Assembly (NCBI RefSeq): GCF_018982945.1
Contig: NZ_JABRXE010000002.1
Location: 124,001-188,000, forward strand
Length of the DNA stretch: 64,000 nucleotides
DNA from: Anaerostipes faecalis
GTDB lineage: Bacteria; Bacillota; Clostridia; Lachnospirales; Lachnospiraceae
Reading direction: 5' to 3'
The notes beneath the pieces are model-generated. The model was not told the DNA's origin. It was given only the letters and a program-made list of their open reading frames with translations, and ran no database searches. How positions within the stretch are numbered: the first letter of the stretch is position 1; the number at the start of each line of letters is the position of its first letter. The position numbers were made by a program, and so were the translations under genes. Shown here piece by piece: positions 1-9,484 of the stretch.

Positions 1-928
1 TATCAACATAATAGGAATACTTGCTGGTCAGATTATCGATATTTCCTGCAGGACTGATGCCATAAGTCACATTCGGATTAATTTTTTTGATAGCAGCTTT
101 CATCTGACTGACCAGACTATTTACCTGTGCACGACGATATGCATAGATACTTTTTCCACTCTTCTTATAAGAAGATTCTTCGTATTCTTTTGCATCAAAT
201 GCAGTTTTAACGTTTTGTTTGGTAAAAAACGGATAAAAGTAATCATCCATATGAATACCATCAACATCATAGTTCTGTACGATTTCCTTTACTCCGTTAA
301 TAATCAGGTCCTTTACTGCTTTTTTGGAAGGATTATAATAAAGACTTCCTCCGTATGAAAGAACATTTCTCTTTGTTGATTTCTCAGCATGCCATATCCT
401 TGCCGGATTATTTTTTGATAATCTTTTGTAATTTGTGGAATCATTTGTCACACGATATGGATTCACCCATGCCTCAATCTTCATATCATTTTGATGAGCC
501 ACTGATACCATAATCTTTAGTGGATCAAATCCCGGACTTTTCCCTTGTTTCCCGGATATATATTTTGACCATGGAAAATATTCTGACTTATAGATAGCAT
601 CTCCAAAAGGTCTCACCTGAACAATAATATGATTCATTCCAAGATTTTTCCCTTTTTTTACCACTCCAGTAAAATAAGATCGAAAGTTTGATGCTGTGCA
701 TTTTTTATATTTTGCACGATAAGCATCGTAATCATAAAAAGAAAACCAAAATCCTTTATATTCTTCATAAGCTACAGTTGTTTCTACAGGCGCAGCTGTT
801 GTAGTTGTTTCTACAGCCGTTGTTTCCTCTGTACCAGCTGCTTCAATTACTGTCTGGCTACAAAGATCTACAAACAGAGCACTGACTAACAGCAATACTG
901 TCAAACGGATTTTCCCTATTCTCATCAT
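1..928 (-). CDS. Secreted glycosyl hydrolase-like 10 family protein (GHL10/DUF187), C-terminus cut by window edge
   Basis: The frame is open from about 928 to the window edge, so the 3' end lies outside. It starts with two tandem ATG codons (928 and 925) behind a GAGGGG ribosome binding site. The N-terminus is a signal peptide with a hydrophobic run (LTVLLLLVSALF), followed by a Thr-rich linker with TTAVETTTTAAPVETT. The body then reads as a GHL10 domain: KGFWFSFYDY near the start, EAWVNPYRVT in the middle, DGIHMDDYFYPF and YGISPAGN towards the edge. This family is related to YngK and is thought to act on cell-wall or surface glycans; no substrate can be named from the sequence. About 309 codons are visible. 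Confidence 0.85.
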   Translation of the reverse strand, partial: MMRIGKIRLTVLLLVSALFVDLCSQTVIEAAGTEETTAVETTTTAAPVETTVAYEEYKGFWFSFYDYDAYRAKYKKCTASNFRSYFTGVVKKGKNLGMNHIIVQVRPFGDAIYKSEYFPWSKYISGKQGKSPGFDPLKIMVSVAHQNDMKIEAWVNPYRVTNDSTNYKRLSKNNPARIWHAEKSTKRNVLSYGGSLYYNPSKKAVKDLIINGVKEIVQNYDVDGIHMDDYFYPFFTKQNVKTAFDAKEYEESSYKKSGKSIYAYRRAQVNSLVSQMKAAIKKINPNVTYGISPAGNIDNLTSKYSYYVD

Positions 929-970
929 ATAACCCCTCTATATTTAATTAAATCTTTGAAACTATAATGT

Positions 971-1744
971 CTAAATCCAATGGAAATGCTCACATGCTTT
1001 CTTTATTCCATCATTTACATTGGTATCTGTCACATAACTTGCAACATCTTTCAGATCCTGACATCCATTTCCCATAGCAATAGAAAACCATTCCGGACAA
1101 AACATATCCATATCATTGTAATCATCGCCAAATACCACAACATCTTTAATATCTGCATTTAGATGTTTCATCATATTGATAATTCCCCCCCTTTTATTAT
1201 CCGGCTGAAACATCAGATATTCTGGTTCAAATCGAAGATGTCCTACTAACTCTTTTGTTGTAAGTTTTTCTTCTTCCTCTTTTGGAATTGCCACATATAC
1301 TTTGAAATATTTTTCTACAGCTTCCAGATCAAGCTGATCATCAATAATATATCTAGTTGGTTCTTTTCTTTTCCCAACCTGACGAAGAAACAAATCATCT
1401 TTCATATATACATCTCTGGTATCATCTGAAACAATACACCATCCATATCCTAGTTCTTCTGCCTGATTAGCAATCTTTATACACCCTTCCTTATCCAGAG
1501 GAATGTTTTCAACAAATTCATTGTCAATTACATAGCCGTTTCCACCATTACAAACCATATTTTTAAATCCATAGGCCTTAGTGAATTTTTCTGCTTTATA
1601 ATGAGCTCGTCCTGTGGCAATAGCAACAAAATGCCCATTTGCTTCAAGTTTTCTTAAAGTTTCCAGTGCACTTGGTACAACCTCATTGGTTGACCTGTCA
1701 GTTAAAGTTCCATCGATGTCAAAAAAGAAATATTTTTTTTCCAT
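971..1744 (-). CDS. HAD superfamily (Cof-type, class IIB) sugar phosphatase-like hydrolase
   Basis: This 257-residue protein has the HAD nucleophile motif FFDIDGTLTD at residues 7-16, the Thr/Ser motif II region around ATGRAHYK, and the metal-binding motif FGDDYNDMDMF near residue 208. The cap between them is of the C2B type, which places it among Cof-like phosphatases acting on sugar phosphates or similar small metabolites. It is 31 bp downstream of aroA with an AAAGGGA binding site and is probably cotranscribed with tyrA-aroA. No link between its substrate and aromatic synthesis is visible. Confidence 0.85.
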   Translation of the reverse strand: MEKKYFFFDIDGTLTDRSTNEVVPSALETLRKLEANGHFVAIATGRAHYKAEKFTKAYGFKNMVCNGGNGYVIDNEFVENIPLDKEGCIKIANQAEELGYGWCIVSDDTRDVYMKDDLFLRQVGKRKEPTRYIIDDQLDLEAVEKYFKVYVAIPKEEEEKLTTKELVGHLRFEPEYLMFQPDNKRGGIINMMKHLNADIKDVVVFGDDYNDMDMFCPEWFSIAMGNGCQDLKDVASYVTDTNVNDGIKKACEHFHWI

Positions 1745-1775
1745 AATGTGTCCCTTTCTTGATAATGAATATATT

Positions 1776-3056
1776 TTATTTGATTTGCAAACTATTTAAC
1801 TGGTCATAAAATGTAGGATAAGATACATCTACACATTCTGCATCTTCAATAATTGTTTCTCCATCTGCATTTATTCCTGCTATGGAAAATGTCATAGCAA
1901 TTCTGTGATCATATTTACAATGGATGCTTGCACCATGAAGTTTATTTCCTCCACGAATAATCATTCCGTCATCCGTTGCTGTTGCATCAACACCCATTTT
2001 TACAAGATTATCTACAGTTAATGCAATTCTGTCAGACTCTTTTACTTTTAATTCAGCAGCATCCTTAATGACAGTTTCTCCATCCGCAAAAGCTGCCAGC
2101 AATGCAATAACCGGAATCTCATCGATTAAAGTAGGGATTACTTCCCCGCCAATAACTGTTCCTTTCAGATGACTGGTTTTTACAATAATATCTGCCGTTG
2201 GTTCTCCACCATTGTCCACAATGTTCTCCAATGTGATATCTGCTCCCATATCTCTGCATACACGAAGAATACCATCTCTAGTCGGATTAATTCCAACATT
2301 TTTTAAGCATATATGTGAATTTGGAGTAATCAGTCCGGCAACAATAAAAAATGTTGCGGATGAAATATCCCCTGGAACAGTAATATCCGTAGCATACATT
2401 TCATCTGGAGGTGTAATGGTTGCCGTTGTACCCTCTGAATCTACCTGAACTCCAAAAGAACGAAGCATTAATTCTGTATGATTTCTTGAAAGTACCGGTT
2501 CTGTCACACTTGTCTTTCCATCTGCATAAAGTCCTGCTAATAATGCACAGGACTTTACCTGTGCTGAAGCAACTGGCGATTCATAATGAATTCCTTTTAA
2601 TTTTCCACCACAGATATGCAATGGAGCACATCCATTTCCATTAACGCTTTCAATATCTGCTCCCATCATTTTCAGCGGATTCATGATTCGCTTCATTGGC
2701 CGTTTATTTAATGATGCGTCTCCAGACAGTGTTACCTGGAAATCCTGTCCGGCAAGAATCCCGGAAATCAGGCGAGTGGTTGTTCCACTGTTCCCTACAT
2801 CTAAAATTTCCTCTGGCTGTTTTAACCCATGAAGCCCATTACCATAAACTGTTACATCAGTTCCATTCTGCTCAATCTCTACTCCCATTTTTCTAAAGCA
2901 GTCGATGGTTGCCAGACAATCAGCGCCTGACAAAAAATTACTGATATGGGTTGTTCCTTTTGCAAGGGATCCAAACATAACCGCACGGTGACTAATCGAC
3001 TTATCTCCTGGAATTGATAATTCTCCCTGAAGTCCGTTTACTCTTGTAAGTTTCAT
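1776..3056 (-). CDS. aroA: 3-phosphoshikimate 1-carboxyvinyltransferase (EPSP synthase)
   Basis: The 426-residue product has the family hallmarks: PGDKSISHRAVMFGSLAKGTT at residues 17-37, LDVGNSGTTTRLISGIL around residue 85, SLNKRPMKR near 115, and the KESDRI motif around residue 340. It transfers the enolpyruvyl group from PEP to shikimate 3-phosphate in the cytoplasmic chorismate pathway. It follows tyrA by three bases, so the two are translated from one message. The length is normal for bacterial AroA. Confidence 0.97.
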   Translation of the reverse strand: MKLTRVNGLQGELSIPGDKSISHRAVMFGSLAKGTTHISNFLSGADCLATIDCFRKMGVEIEQNGTDVTVYGNGLHGLKQPEEILDVGNSGTTTRLISGILAGQDFQVTLSGDASLNKRPMKRIMNPLKMMGADIESVNGNGCAPLHICGGKLKGIHYESPVASAQVKSCALLAGLYADGKTSVTEPVLSRNHTELMLRSFGVQVDSEGTTATITPPDEMYATDITVPGDISSATFFIVAGLITPNSHICLKNVGINPTRDGILRVCRDMGADITLENIVDNGGEPTADIIVKTSHLKGTVIGGEVIPTLIDEIPVIALLAAFADGETVIKDAAELKVKESDRIALTVDNLVKMGVDATATDDGMIIRGGNKLHGASIHCKYDHRIAMTFSIAGINADGETIIEDAECVDVSYPTFYDQLNSLQIK

Positions 3057-3059
3057 CTG

Positions 3060-4172
3060 TTATTTCCTCTCATATACTATATAATTTTTGTCTCTTAAAA
3101 TTTCTTTTGCTCTTTTTGCTGATTTATCATCATACAGCATAATTTTCAGAACACCTTCTTCAAATTCTCTGTTATGGATAATACCAATATTTTTTATACT
3201 GATATTATTCAGCGCAAGTAATGTAGTCGTAGTAGATAATGTTCCCGGTTCATCTGGAATATCAACAAAGATTTCATATGATTTTTCCATAAGACCTACT
3301 GCACTATCCGGTACAGAATCCCGATATTCCCCTGCCTCTTTAAAATATGTATTTAAATAGTCATGATTTTCTTCATCTAATGCCTCAATTATCTCCTCCA
3401 GATGATCTTTGGCCTGAAGAAGTAACATTTTGATATTTTTCTTATTTGAAAGGGAAATCTGTTCCCAAACCACCGGAGAAGAAGATGCTATACGAGTAAT
3501 ATCTTTAAATCCTCCAGCTGCCAGCTGCTTTAATATTCCATTATCTGTATCCATATTCTTTACAAGATGAACCAGTTCAGCTGCAATTATATGAGGTACA
3601 TGACTGATTGCAGCAGTAAATGCATCATGCTGATTATAATCAAGTAAAATCGTAAGTGCGCCTAACTCCTCAATAAAACTGGTAAATTCTTTAACTTTTT
3701 CTTCATTTACTTTTTTTGTTGGAGTTATAAAATAATATGCGTTCTCCACCAAACGGTCTGAGCTGAAAGAAAAGCCTGCTTTTTCTGATCCCACCATAGG
3801 ATGACCTCCAATAAAGCATTCTTCCATCTGAAGTTCTTCAACCTTTTTATGTATTTCTCCTTTTACACTTCCCACATCTGTAATAATACAATTACTTGAA
3901 ATGGCATTCTTCAGTCCCTGTAAATACATTATATTATATTGTACCGGAGCGCACAAAAAAACATAATTACAATCCTTAAAATCATTTTCATTTCCATCCG
4001 ATATCTGATCAACAATACCGTCCTTCAATGCTTCTTTTAAAGTTTCTTTATCTTCATCGAATCCTATAATCTTATAATTAGGAAAGACTCGTTTTATTCC
4101 TTTGGCTATTGAGCCTCCAATCAAGCCCAGACCAATAAAACCAATCGTAAAATTATTGTCTGTTTTCATCAT
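3060..4172 (-). CDS. tyrA: Prephenate dehydrogenase with C-terminal ACT domain
   Basis: This 370-residue protein opens with a Rossmann motif, GFIGLGLIGGSIAKGI at residues 11-26, and carries the TyrA signature GGHPMVGSEKAGF near residue 122, a catalytic-region His in SHVPHIIAAEL, and an all-helical dimerisation region. The last 75 residues (FVDIPDEPGTLSTTTTLLALNN onwards, in part) look like an ACT domain, which in this family senses tyrosine. It oxidatively decarboxylates prephenate to 4-hydroxyphenylpyruvate. It is the first gene of tyrA-aroA-HAD, with an AGGAGA site and a clear promoter just upstream. Two adjacent ATG codons are possible starts. Confidence 0.95.
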   Translation of the reverse strand: MMKTDNNFTIGFIGLGLIGGSIAKGIKRVFPNYKIIGFDEDKETLKEALKDGIVDQISDGNENDFKDCNYVFLCAPVQYNIMYLQGLKNAISSNCIITDVGSVKGEIHKKVEELQMEECFIGGHPMVGSEKAGFSFSSDRLVENAYYFITPTKKVNEEKVKEFTSFIEELGALTILLDYNQHDAFTAAISHVPHIIAAELVHLVKNMDTDNGILKQLAAGGFKDITRIASSSPVVWEQISLSNKKNIKMLLLQAKDHLEEIIEALDEENHDYLNTYFKEAGEYRDSVPDSAVGLMEKSYEIFVDIPDEPGTLSTTTTLLALNNISIKNIGIIHNREFEEGVLKIMLYDDKSAKRAKEILRDKNYIVYERK

Positions 4173-4196
4173 TTTTCTCCTTAAACTCTTCTTTTC

Positions 4197-4225
4197 ATTT
4201 TACCGTTACATATTTGAAAAGTCAA
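4197..4225 (-). promoter_or_regulatory. Promoter of tyrA-aroA-HAD
   Basis: On the minus strand, TTGACT (4220-4225) and TAAAAT (4197-4202) are separated by 17 bp, about 25 bp ahead of the tyrA start. Confidence 0.7.
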
Positions 4226-4273
4226 CAATTTCCCACTTTAAAGCAGAAAAGTAAAAAATCAAAAAAAATTGTA

Positions 4274-4302
4274 TTGAATGGAGTCAAAAAATGATTTATG
4301 AT
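4274..4302 (+). promoter_or_regulatory. Promoter of the HD hydrolase gene
   Basis: TTGAAT (4274-4279) and TATGAT (4297-4302) are separated by 17 bp and lie about 45 bp upstream of the start codon at 4346. Confidence 0.6.
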
Positions 4303-4345
4303 AAATATGGATTATACTTAATTAGATTATATAAAGGAGCATGTC

Positions 4346-4897
4346 ATGTTTGAGAAAGCCGTTATTTTTGCTACAGATGCCCATACTGGACAAAAAAGAA
4401 AAGGAACTCATCTTCCTTTTATCATCCATCCTTTGGAAGTAGCCTCAATCGTTGCCACAATGACAAAGGATGAAGATATGATGTGTGCCGCTGTTCTCCA
4501 CGATGTTGTAGAAGATTGTGAAGACGTATCAATAGAAGATATCCGAAAAGAATTCGGAGACAAAATTGCTTCTTATGTTGAGCAGGAAAGTGAAGATAAA
4601 AGTAAAACATGGGTAGAACGCAAAGGTCGAACCATTGAATTTCTAAAAAATGAAGCTTCTTTAAATTCCAAAATTCTGGCCATGGGGGATAAGCTTGCTA
4701 ATATCCGTGCAATTTCCCGTGATTACAAATCTATAGGAGAAGAACTTTGGCAACGATTTAATATGAAAGACAAGGACATGCAAGGATGGTACTATAAAAG
4801 TTTAATTGACGGCTTTGAGGATTTAAAAGAATTTCATCAATATACTGAATATTGTTACCTTGTAGAACAGGTTTTTGGAAAAAAAAGGACTGATTAA
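4346..4897 (+). CDS. Stand-alone HD-domain hydrolase, MESH1/SpoT-like (candidate (p)ppGpp hydrolase)
   Basis: The 183-residue protein is almost entirely one HD domain: HTGQKRKGTHLPFIIHPLEV at residues 13-32, the metal-binding AAVLHDVVED near residue 47-56, and GDKLANIRAISRDY around residue 112. These match the layout of the hydrolase half of RelA/SpoT and of small alarmone hydrolases such as MESH1 (about 180 residues). There is no synthetase, TGS or ACT domain. The start is set by an AAAGGAG site six bases before 4346. It is a lone plus-strand gene with its own promoter and a terminator at its stop codon. A role in ppGpp or NADPH hydrolysis is inference from the family. Confidence 0.75.
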   Translation: MFEKAVIFATDAHTGQKRKGTHLPFIIHPLEVASIVATMTKDEDMMCAAVLHDVVEDCEDVSIEDIRKEFGDKIASYVEQESEDKSKTWVERKGRTIEFLKNEASLNSKILAMGDKLANIRAISRDYKSIGEELWQRFNMKDKDMQGWYYKSLIDGFEDLKEFHQYTEYCYLVEQVFGKKRTD

Positions 4898-4920
4898 ACC
4901 ATATCAGCCCTTTCTTTTTT
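4887..4920. terminator. Terminator between the HD gene and phnX
   Basis: GGACTGAT (4887-4894) pairs with ATCAGCCC (4903-4910) with one mismatch, followed by a T-rich run on the plus strand and by A-rich sequence on the other side, so it may serve both convergent genes. Confidence 0.65.
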
Positions 4921-4940
4921 CATTTCTTTCATCAATCATT

Positions 4941-5714
4941 CTATAAAACCAATGATGGCAATTCTGACATATTGTTAATTACATAATCTGCTCCTGCTTT
5001 AAGGAAAGAATCTTTTACCTTCTGACAAAGATTATTTTTTTCATCTTCTGACAGATTATTATATTCTTCTTCAGAGAGACCCATTTCTGAACTTCCCTCA
5101 ATCACACCTACTGATATAACTCCTGCATTAATTCCTTCTTTTATATCTGAAATCGTATCTCCTACTTTAACAACATTTTTTACAGAAGTAACATCTAAAG
5201 CTTCCATATTTTTGAAAATCATATATGGATAAGGACGTCCTTTTGAATCTACAGAATCCGGACTGAACCATGCATCCGGCTCATAGCCATTGGCTTTTGC
5301 GGTCTTTGTCACAATTTCCATCATCTCGTCTGTATAACCGGTAGTAGACCCGATTTTTATCCCATTGGCACGAAGTTCTCTTACTGCTTCCAGTACATAA
5401 GGTTTAACATCTACAAACAGATTCAGTACTCCAAATAACTTTTCCTCATAAACTTTGTACATGGCCTGTACATCATCTTCATTTGACGGTCGACCATATC
5501 TCTCCTGCCATAAATTCTGTATACGTTCCATTTTGAGCATTGTTCGAATATGTTCAATTTTTAACATTCCCATAGGTTCTCGGACTTCTTCCATAGTTGG
5601 TTTCACTCCGAATTCCTCAAACACTTCTGAAAAAGCCTGTACAGGTGCAAAACATCCATAATCGACAGTTGTTCCTGCCCAGTCAAATATTACTGCTTCT
5701 ATTTTATTATCCAT
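4941..5714 (-). CDS. phnX: Phosphonoacetaldehyde hydrolase (phosphonatase)
   Basis: The 257-residue protein is a HAD enzyme with VIFDWAGTTVDYGCFAP at residues 8-24; the nucleophile Asp and the phosphonatase-type AGTTVD sequence are present. GSTTGYTDEMM near residue 128 and KVGDTISDIKEG near residue 183 give motifs II and IV. It splits phosphonoacetaldehyde into acetaldehyde and phosphate, using a Schiff-base Lys in the cap (candidate in the LKIEHIRTMLK region). Its ATG overlaps the last 8 bases of phnW. It is the last gene of the 2-aminoethylphosphonate operon. Confidence 0.95.
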   Translation of the reverse strand: MDNKIEAVIFDWAGTTVDYGCFAPVQAFSEVFEEFGVKPTMEEVREPMGMLKIEHIRTMLKMERIQNLWQERYGRPSNEDDVQAMYKVYEEKLFGVLNLFVDVKPYVLEAVRELRANGIKIGSTTGYTDEMMEIVTKTAKANGYEPDAWFSPDSVDSKGRPYPYMIFKNMEALDVTSVKNVVKVGDTISDIKEGINAGVISVGVIEGSSEMGLSEEEYNNLSEDEKNNLCQKVKDSFLKAGADYVINNMSELPSLVL

Positions 5715-6803
5715 TCTTCTTATCCTCCAGAAATTCTTTCATAATGTCACAAAGAGCATCCACATCTTCTTTATATATTTCTCCAATATTTCCTATACGA
5801 AATGTTGCTGCTTCTGTAACCTTTCCAGGATAAATGGCATATCCTCTTTTCTTGATATAATCATACATTTCTTCAAACGTAAAATCAGCATTTTCAGGAA
5901 ACAAAAATGTTGTTATGATCGGACCTTGTTGTTCTTCTTTGATATAGGTTTCCAGGCCCATTTCTTTAAATCTACGAATGATTTCCCGGTTATTATCATA
6001 ATAACGTTTGGAACGTGCTGCGATTCCCCCCTCCTGTTCCAGTTCCTCCATTGCTTTTGCAAATGCAAGCACTGTATGCGTAGGAGATGTAAATCTCCAT
6101 TTTCCATCCTTATCCATAGTTTCCCACTGGTCATACAAATCTAAAGAAAGACTTCTTGCCTGCCCTTTGGTTTTCATCAAAGCATTTTTCCTGGCGATAA
6201 TAAATGAAAATCCCGGAACTCCCTGGATACATTTGTTAGCACTGCTGATCAGAAAATCAATTCCAAGATCCTGCACTTTAATGTCAACACCGGCAAAACT
6301 ACTCATGGCATCAATAATCATGGTACGGTTTTTCTGTTTTACGACTCTTGTTACTTCCCCAATATTATTTAAAATACCAGATGTTGTTTCACTATGTACC
6401 ATGGATACATGGGTGATGGACATATCCTGATCAAGAATTCTCCCAATTTCTTCAGCATCAGGCACCTTATCATAATCCTGATGATAAATAACATAAGATA
6501 ATCCTGCATGCTTTGCAATATCCTCCATACGCTCTCCGTATGCTCCATTTGCAACAATCAGAAGTTTATCCTCCAAACCTACTGCACTTGTTAACACAGA
6601 CTCCACGCCAAAAGTTCCACTTCCCTGCATAAGAATCACGGTATAATCATCTTCATTTGCATGGCAAGCTTTAAAAGTCCGCTCCGGATATTCAAAGTGA
6701 TTTTTTTATAATCATCATCCCATGTGCAATGATCAAACATCATTTCTTTTTTCACAGTATCCGTTGTGGTTAACGGACCTGGTGTTAATAATTTATAATT
6801 CAT
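5707..6803 (-). pseudogene. phnW: 2-aminoethylphosphonate--pyruvate transaminase, disrupted by a one-base frameshift
   Basis: The ATG at 6803 starts a typical PhnW N-terminus ([20 protein letters not shown]) that runs in frame for 55 codons to a stop at about 6636. The remainder of the enzyme (LMQGSGTFGVESVLTS onwards, ending at 5707) is in another frame, shifted by two. Reading across about 6662-6666, a single extra C (GCC ATG to GCC CAT) would join the frames as [19 protein letters not shown], which fits the family. The PLP lysine region SSANKCIQGVPGFSFI is intact. The enzyme would convert 2-aminoethylphosphonate and pyruvate to phosphonoacetaldehyde and alanine. The lesion is either real or a sequencing error. 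The start sits 3 bases after the stop of the binding-protein gene. Confidence 0.85.
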
Positions 6804-6806
6804 ACT

Positions 6807-7817
6807 TTATTTCCCCATTGCTTTTTCTGATAACTGCTGATGCTGTTTCAATAAATCTAATGTTAATTTTTCTTTGAATTCTTTTGGATTACCTGATTTC
6901 TGTTCTGTATCTTCTTTTTCTCCATTGTATAATGGCACCGGATAGTATTTAATAAGTTCTGATCTGCCGTTTTTAATAATACATTCTGCCATTTCCATTG
7001 CAAGTTTACTCTTATTATTATCGTCTTTATCAACGACTGCTACAGATTCTGTTAATGTAAAGTTTCCTTCTGTTGGATCAACATAATCAATTGGAAGTCC
7101 ATCTTTTTTGTCCGCAACTGCCTGCTGTCTTAATCCAAATTCAATTGCCACTTCTCCGGCTCTTACTTTTTTGATTGGACCGGAACCTGAATCTTCAATA
7201 TGATCTCCAGCATTCTCATAAATATTCTTTAAAATGTTCTGAGCTTCCTCCTCTCCATATTCAGAAACAAGTCCCTGAATCAGCAGCCATGCTGTAGAAG
7301 ATGCTTTTACGTCTGTCACAGAAATAAATCCTTTATAGACAGGCTTTGCCAGATCTTTGATAGATTTTGGTGCTGGAAGTTTATTTTCTTTCATAACTTC
7401 TGTATTCAGTATTAAAGTTCCTTCCTGTGCAGTAATTGGAGATTCGTACTTTTCAAATTTATTTTCATTCTGAAGATTTCTGTCAAAAGAAAGATCTTTA
7501 AACATTTTATTTTTATCCTGTGCACTTTCTACATAAAAAGTACTCATAGTAATCATATCCGCTTCTATCTTTTTCCCCTCTGCAATTAGTTTTCCTCCAA
7601 GTTCTGATGTACCAAAGGTCTGGAATACATATTTCCCTTTATATCCGTTTCCATCCAGCGCTTTTTTCATTGATTCCACAGCTTCGTCATCTGCATTTGA
7701 GTAAATAACTACTTTTTCATCTGCCTTTTTTGAACTGCATCCGGTCACTGCCAGACCAGTTGTAGCCATCAATCCTGCCATTAGGGCAATAGACACTTTT
7801 TTCATAAATTTTCTCAT
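6807..7817 (-). CDS. ABC transporter substrate-binding lipoprotein, probably for 2-aminoethylphosphonate
   Basis: The 336-residue protein has a lipoprotein signal peptide ending in LAVTGC (Cys about residue 27) and a type-2 periplasmic-binding fold of the iron/spermidine/phosphonate kind: KVVIYSNADDEAVESMKKAL at the start, then STAWLLIQGLVSEYGEEEAQ and EFGLRQQAVADKK. It lies between the permease (4-base overlap) and phnW, so the substrate is inferred to be 2-aminoethylphosphonate, as in PhnS-type systems. It would be anchored outside the membrane and deliver ligand to the permease. Confidence 0.85.
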   Translation of the reverse strand: MRKFMKKVSIALMAGLMATTGLAVTGCSSKKADEKVVIYSNADDEAVESMKKALDGNGYKGKYVFQTFGTSELGGKLIAEGKKIEADMITMSTFYVESAQDKNKMFKDLSFDRNLQNENKFEKYESPITAQEGTLILNTEVMKENKLPAPKSIKDLAKPVYKGFISVTDVKASSTAWLLIQGLVSEYGEEEAQNILKNIYENAGDHIEDSGSGPIKKVRAGEVAIEFGLRQQAVADKKDGLPIDYVDPTEGNFTLTESVAVVDKDDNNKSKLAMEMAECIIKNGRSELIKYYPVPLYNGEKEDTEQKSGNPKEFKEKLTLDLLKQHQQLSEKAMGK

Positions 7818-9451
7818 TTTTCTTCTCCTTTATAATTTGTTTTTTTATTTGCCAACCATTGGAATAAATATTTCGCAATGATATTGGTTATCAGAATTAA
7901 TATAGATAAAACAAAGACTTCATTAAATTTGTTATAATACTGCAGCTCTTTGATTTTTGTTGTAATTACCATAGTATGTGCTCCTGCAAGAAAGATAACT
8001 GCACTGATGGTTACCATGGCATTTACAAAGTAATAACTAAACACTTCAAGAATAGTTCCAAAAGCATTTGGCGTTACAATACGAATGACGGTTTTCAGCC
8101 ATGTATCACCCATAAGCATTGCCGTTGTTTCCCATGATGCATTCATTTTTGATAAAGAATTCTTTACCATCAGATATGGTGTTGAAAAATAATGAACCAC
8201 ATTACACACAATTAAAATAATGAATGTTCCCTGAAGATTTGTTCCGCTAAACGTCAATAAAAATGCAATACCAAGAACCATTCCAGGAATCGTATTAATT
8301 ACCAGAGCTATTGCTTCTATAACACTCTTTAATTTATCATTTAATGTACTTCTTGCTGTAATCAAAGCAGCTCCATAGCTTAAAAGAACTCCCACAACCG
8401 CTGTGGCTGCTGCCACAAATAAAGAATTTGTATATACTCCAATTAAGTTAGGATCCTCAAATACAGCTGTTACATGCTCCATACTGAAACTTAATCGATA
8501 CGGCCATTCCTCAACAAATGGAATCACAAATATAACTGCAAAAACAGATAATATAGCAAGCATAATACATGCACTGATTACTCCAAATATTCCATCACGC
8601 ATCAGATTCTTCTTAATCTCTACAGAAGAAATTTTATTGTAACGAATGTTATATTTCTCCAGCCATTTTAAAATAAGAATACTTATCACTGATGGCATCA
8701 GCATAACAATTGCCACCACTGCTCCACGATTAAAATCCGGAATACTTCCAAGCATCTCCTGATAAAGAATACCTGCAATAGTATCCACCTTTCCTCCAAC
8801 AGAAGCCGGAATACCAAAATCTGTAAAACTTAAAAAGAACGACTGTATCATTGAAGTTGCCAAAGTTCCAAGCAACGGCCTTAGTACAGAAATATTGAAA
8901 TTTGCTATCGCGCTATCTCCCATTAGTCTGGATACCACACTGAACTTTTTATCAATATATCCCATAGTGTTATAAATCAGCATAAATGCTGTCGGAATCG
9001 TATAGATTACGTAACCGAGAGTCAATCCCGGAAATCCATACATATAAATTTCATGTCCAAAGATTTTTGTCAGAAGACCTTGTTTTCCAAAAGAATAAAT
9101 AATGGCAAATCCATAGGTAATCGTTGGAAGCAGCATGGGAAGTAATGCTATCCAGTGAACGATTTTTTTCCAAAATCCCGGCACTCTCGTATAATAAATG
9201 GTATATGCCAGTATAAAAGCCAGAATCGTTGTAATAAGAGAGCTTAGTAATGATACCGTCAGACTGTTTCTCAAGGCCCTTATAAAACCTGTTCCGCTAA
9301 GAATATCTTTAAAATATTTAAGCGTAAAAGAACCTTCTCCTAAAAAAGCCTGATTTAAAAGTTTAAAGAACGGCACTGCCAGAAACATAAGGAAAACCAG
9401 CATTATAATGGTATATATCAGCTTAATCTCTATATTTTTTCTATTTTTCAT
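7814..9451 (-). CDS. ABC transporter permease, two fused membrane domains (2-aminoethylphosphonate uptake)
   Basis: The 545-residue protein contains two binding-protein-dependent transport domains in one chain, in the manner of FbpB-like permeases. There are about twelve hydrophobic segments, and the cytoplasmic loops TAFMLIYNTMGYIDKKFSVV and PYLMVKNSLSKMNASWETT are the two EAA-like coupling regions. One chain therefore replaces a permease pair. It sits between the ATPase and the binding protein and overlaps the latter by four bases. Confidence 0.9.
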   Translation of the reverse strand: MKNRKNIEIKLIYTIIMLVFLMFLAVPFFKLLNQAFLGEGSFTLKYFKDILSGTGFIRALRNSLTVSLLSSLITTILAFILAYTIYYTRVPGFWKKIVHWIALLPMLLPTITYGFAIIYSFGKQGLLTKIFGHEIYMYGFPGLTLGYVIYTIPTAFMLIYNTMGYIDKKFSVVSRLMGDSAIANFNISVLRPLLGTLATSMIQSFFLSFTDFGIPASVGGKVDTIAGILYQEMLGSIPDFNRGAVVAIVMLMPSVISILILKWLEKYNIRYNKISSVEIKKNLMRDGIFGVISACIMLAILSVFAVIFVIPFVEEWPYRLSFSMEHVTAVFEDPNLIGVYTNSLFVAAATAVVGVLLSYGAALITARSTLNDKLKSVIEAIALVINTIPGMVLGIAFLLTFSGTNLQGTFIILIVCNVVHYFSTPYLMVKNSLSKMNASWETTAMLMGDTWLKTVIRIVTPNAFGTILEVFSYYFVNAMVTISAVIFLAGAHTMVITTKIKELQYYNKFNEVFVLSILILITNIIAKYLFQWLANKKTNYKGEEK

Positions 9452-9484
9452 CCTTCTATCCTAATCAATATTTCATCTCTTTTA

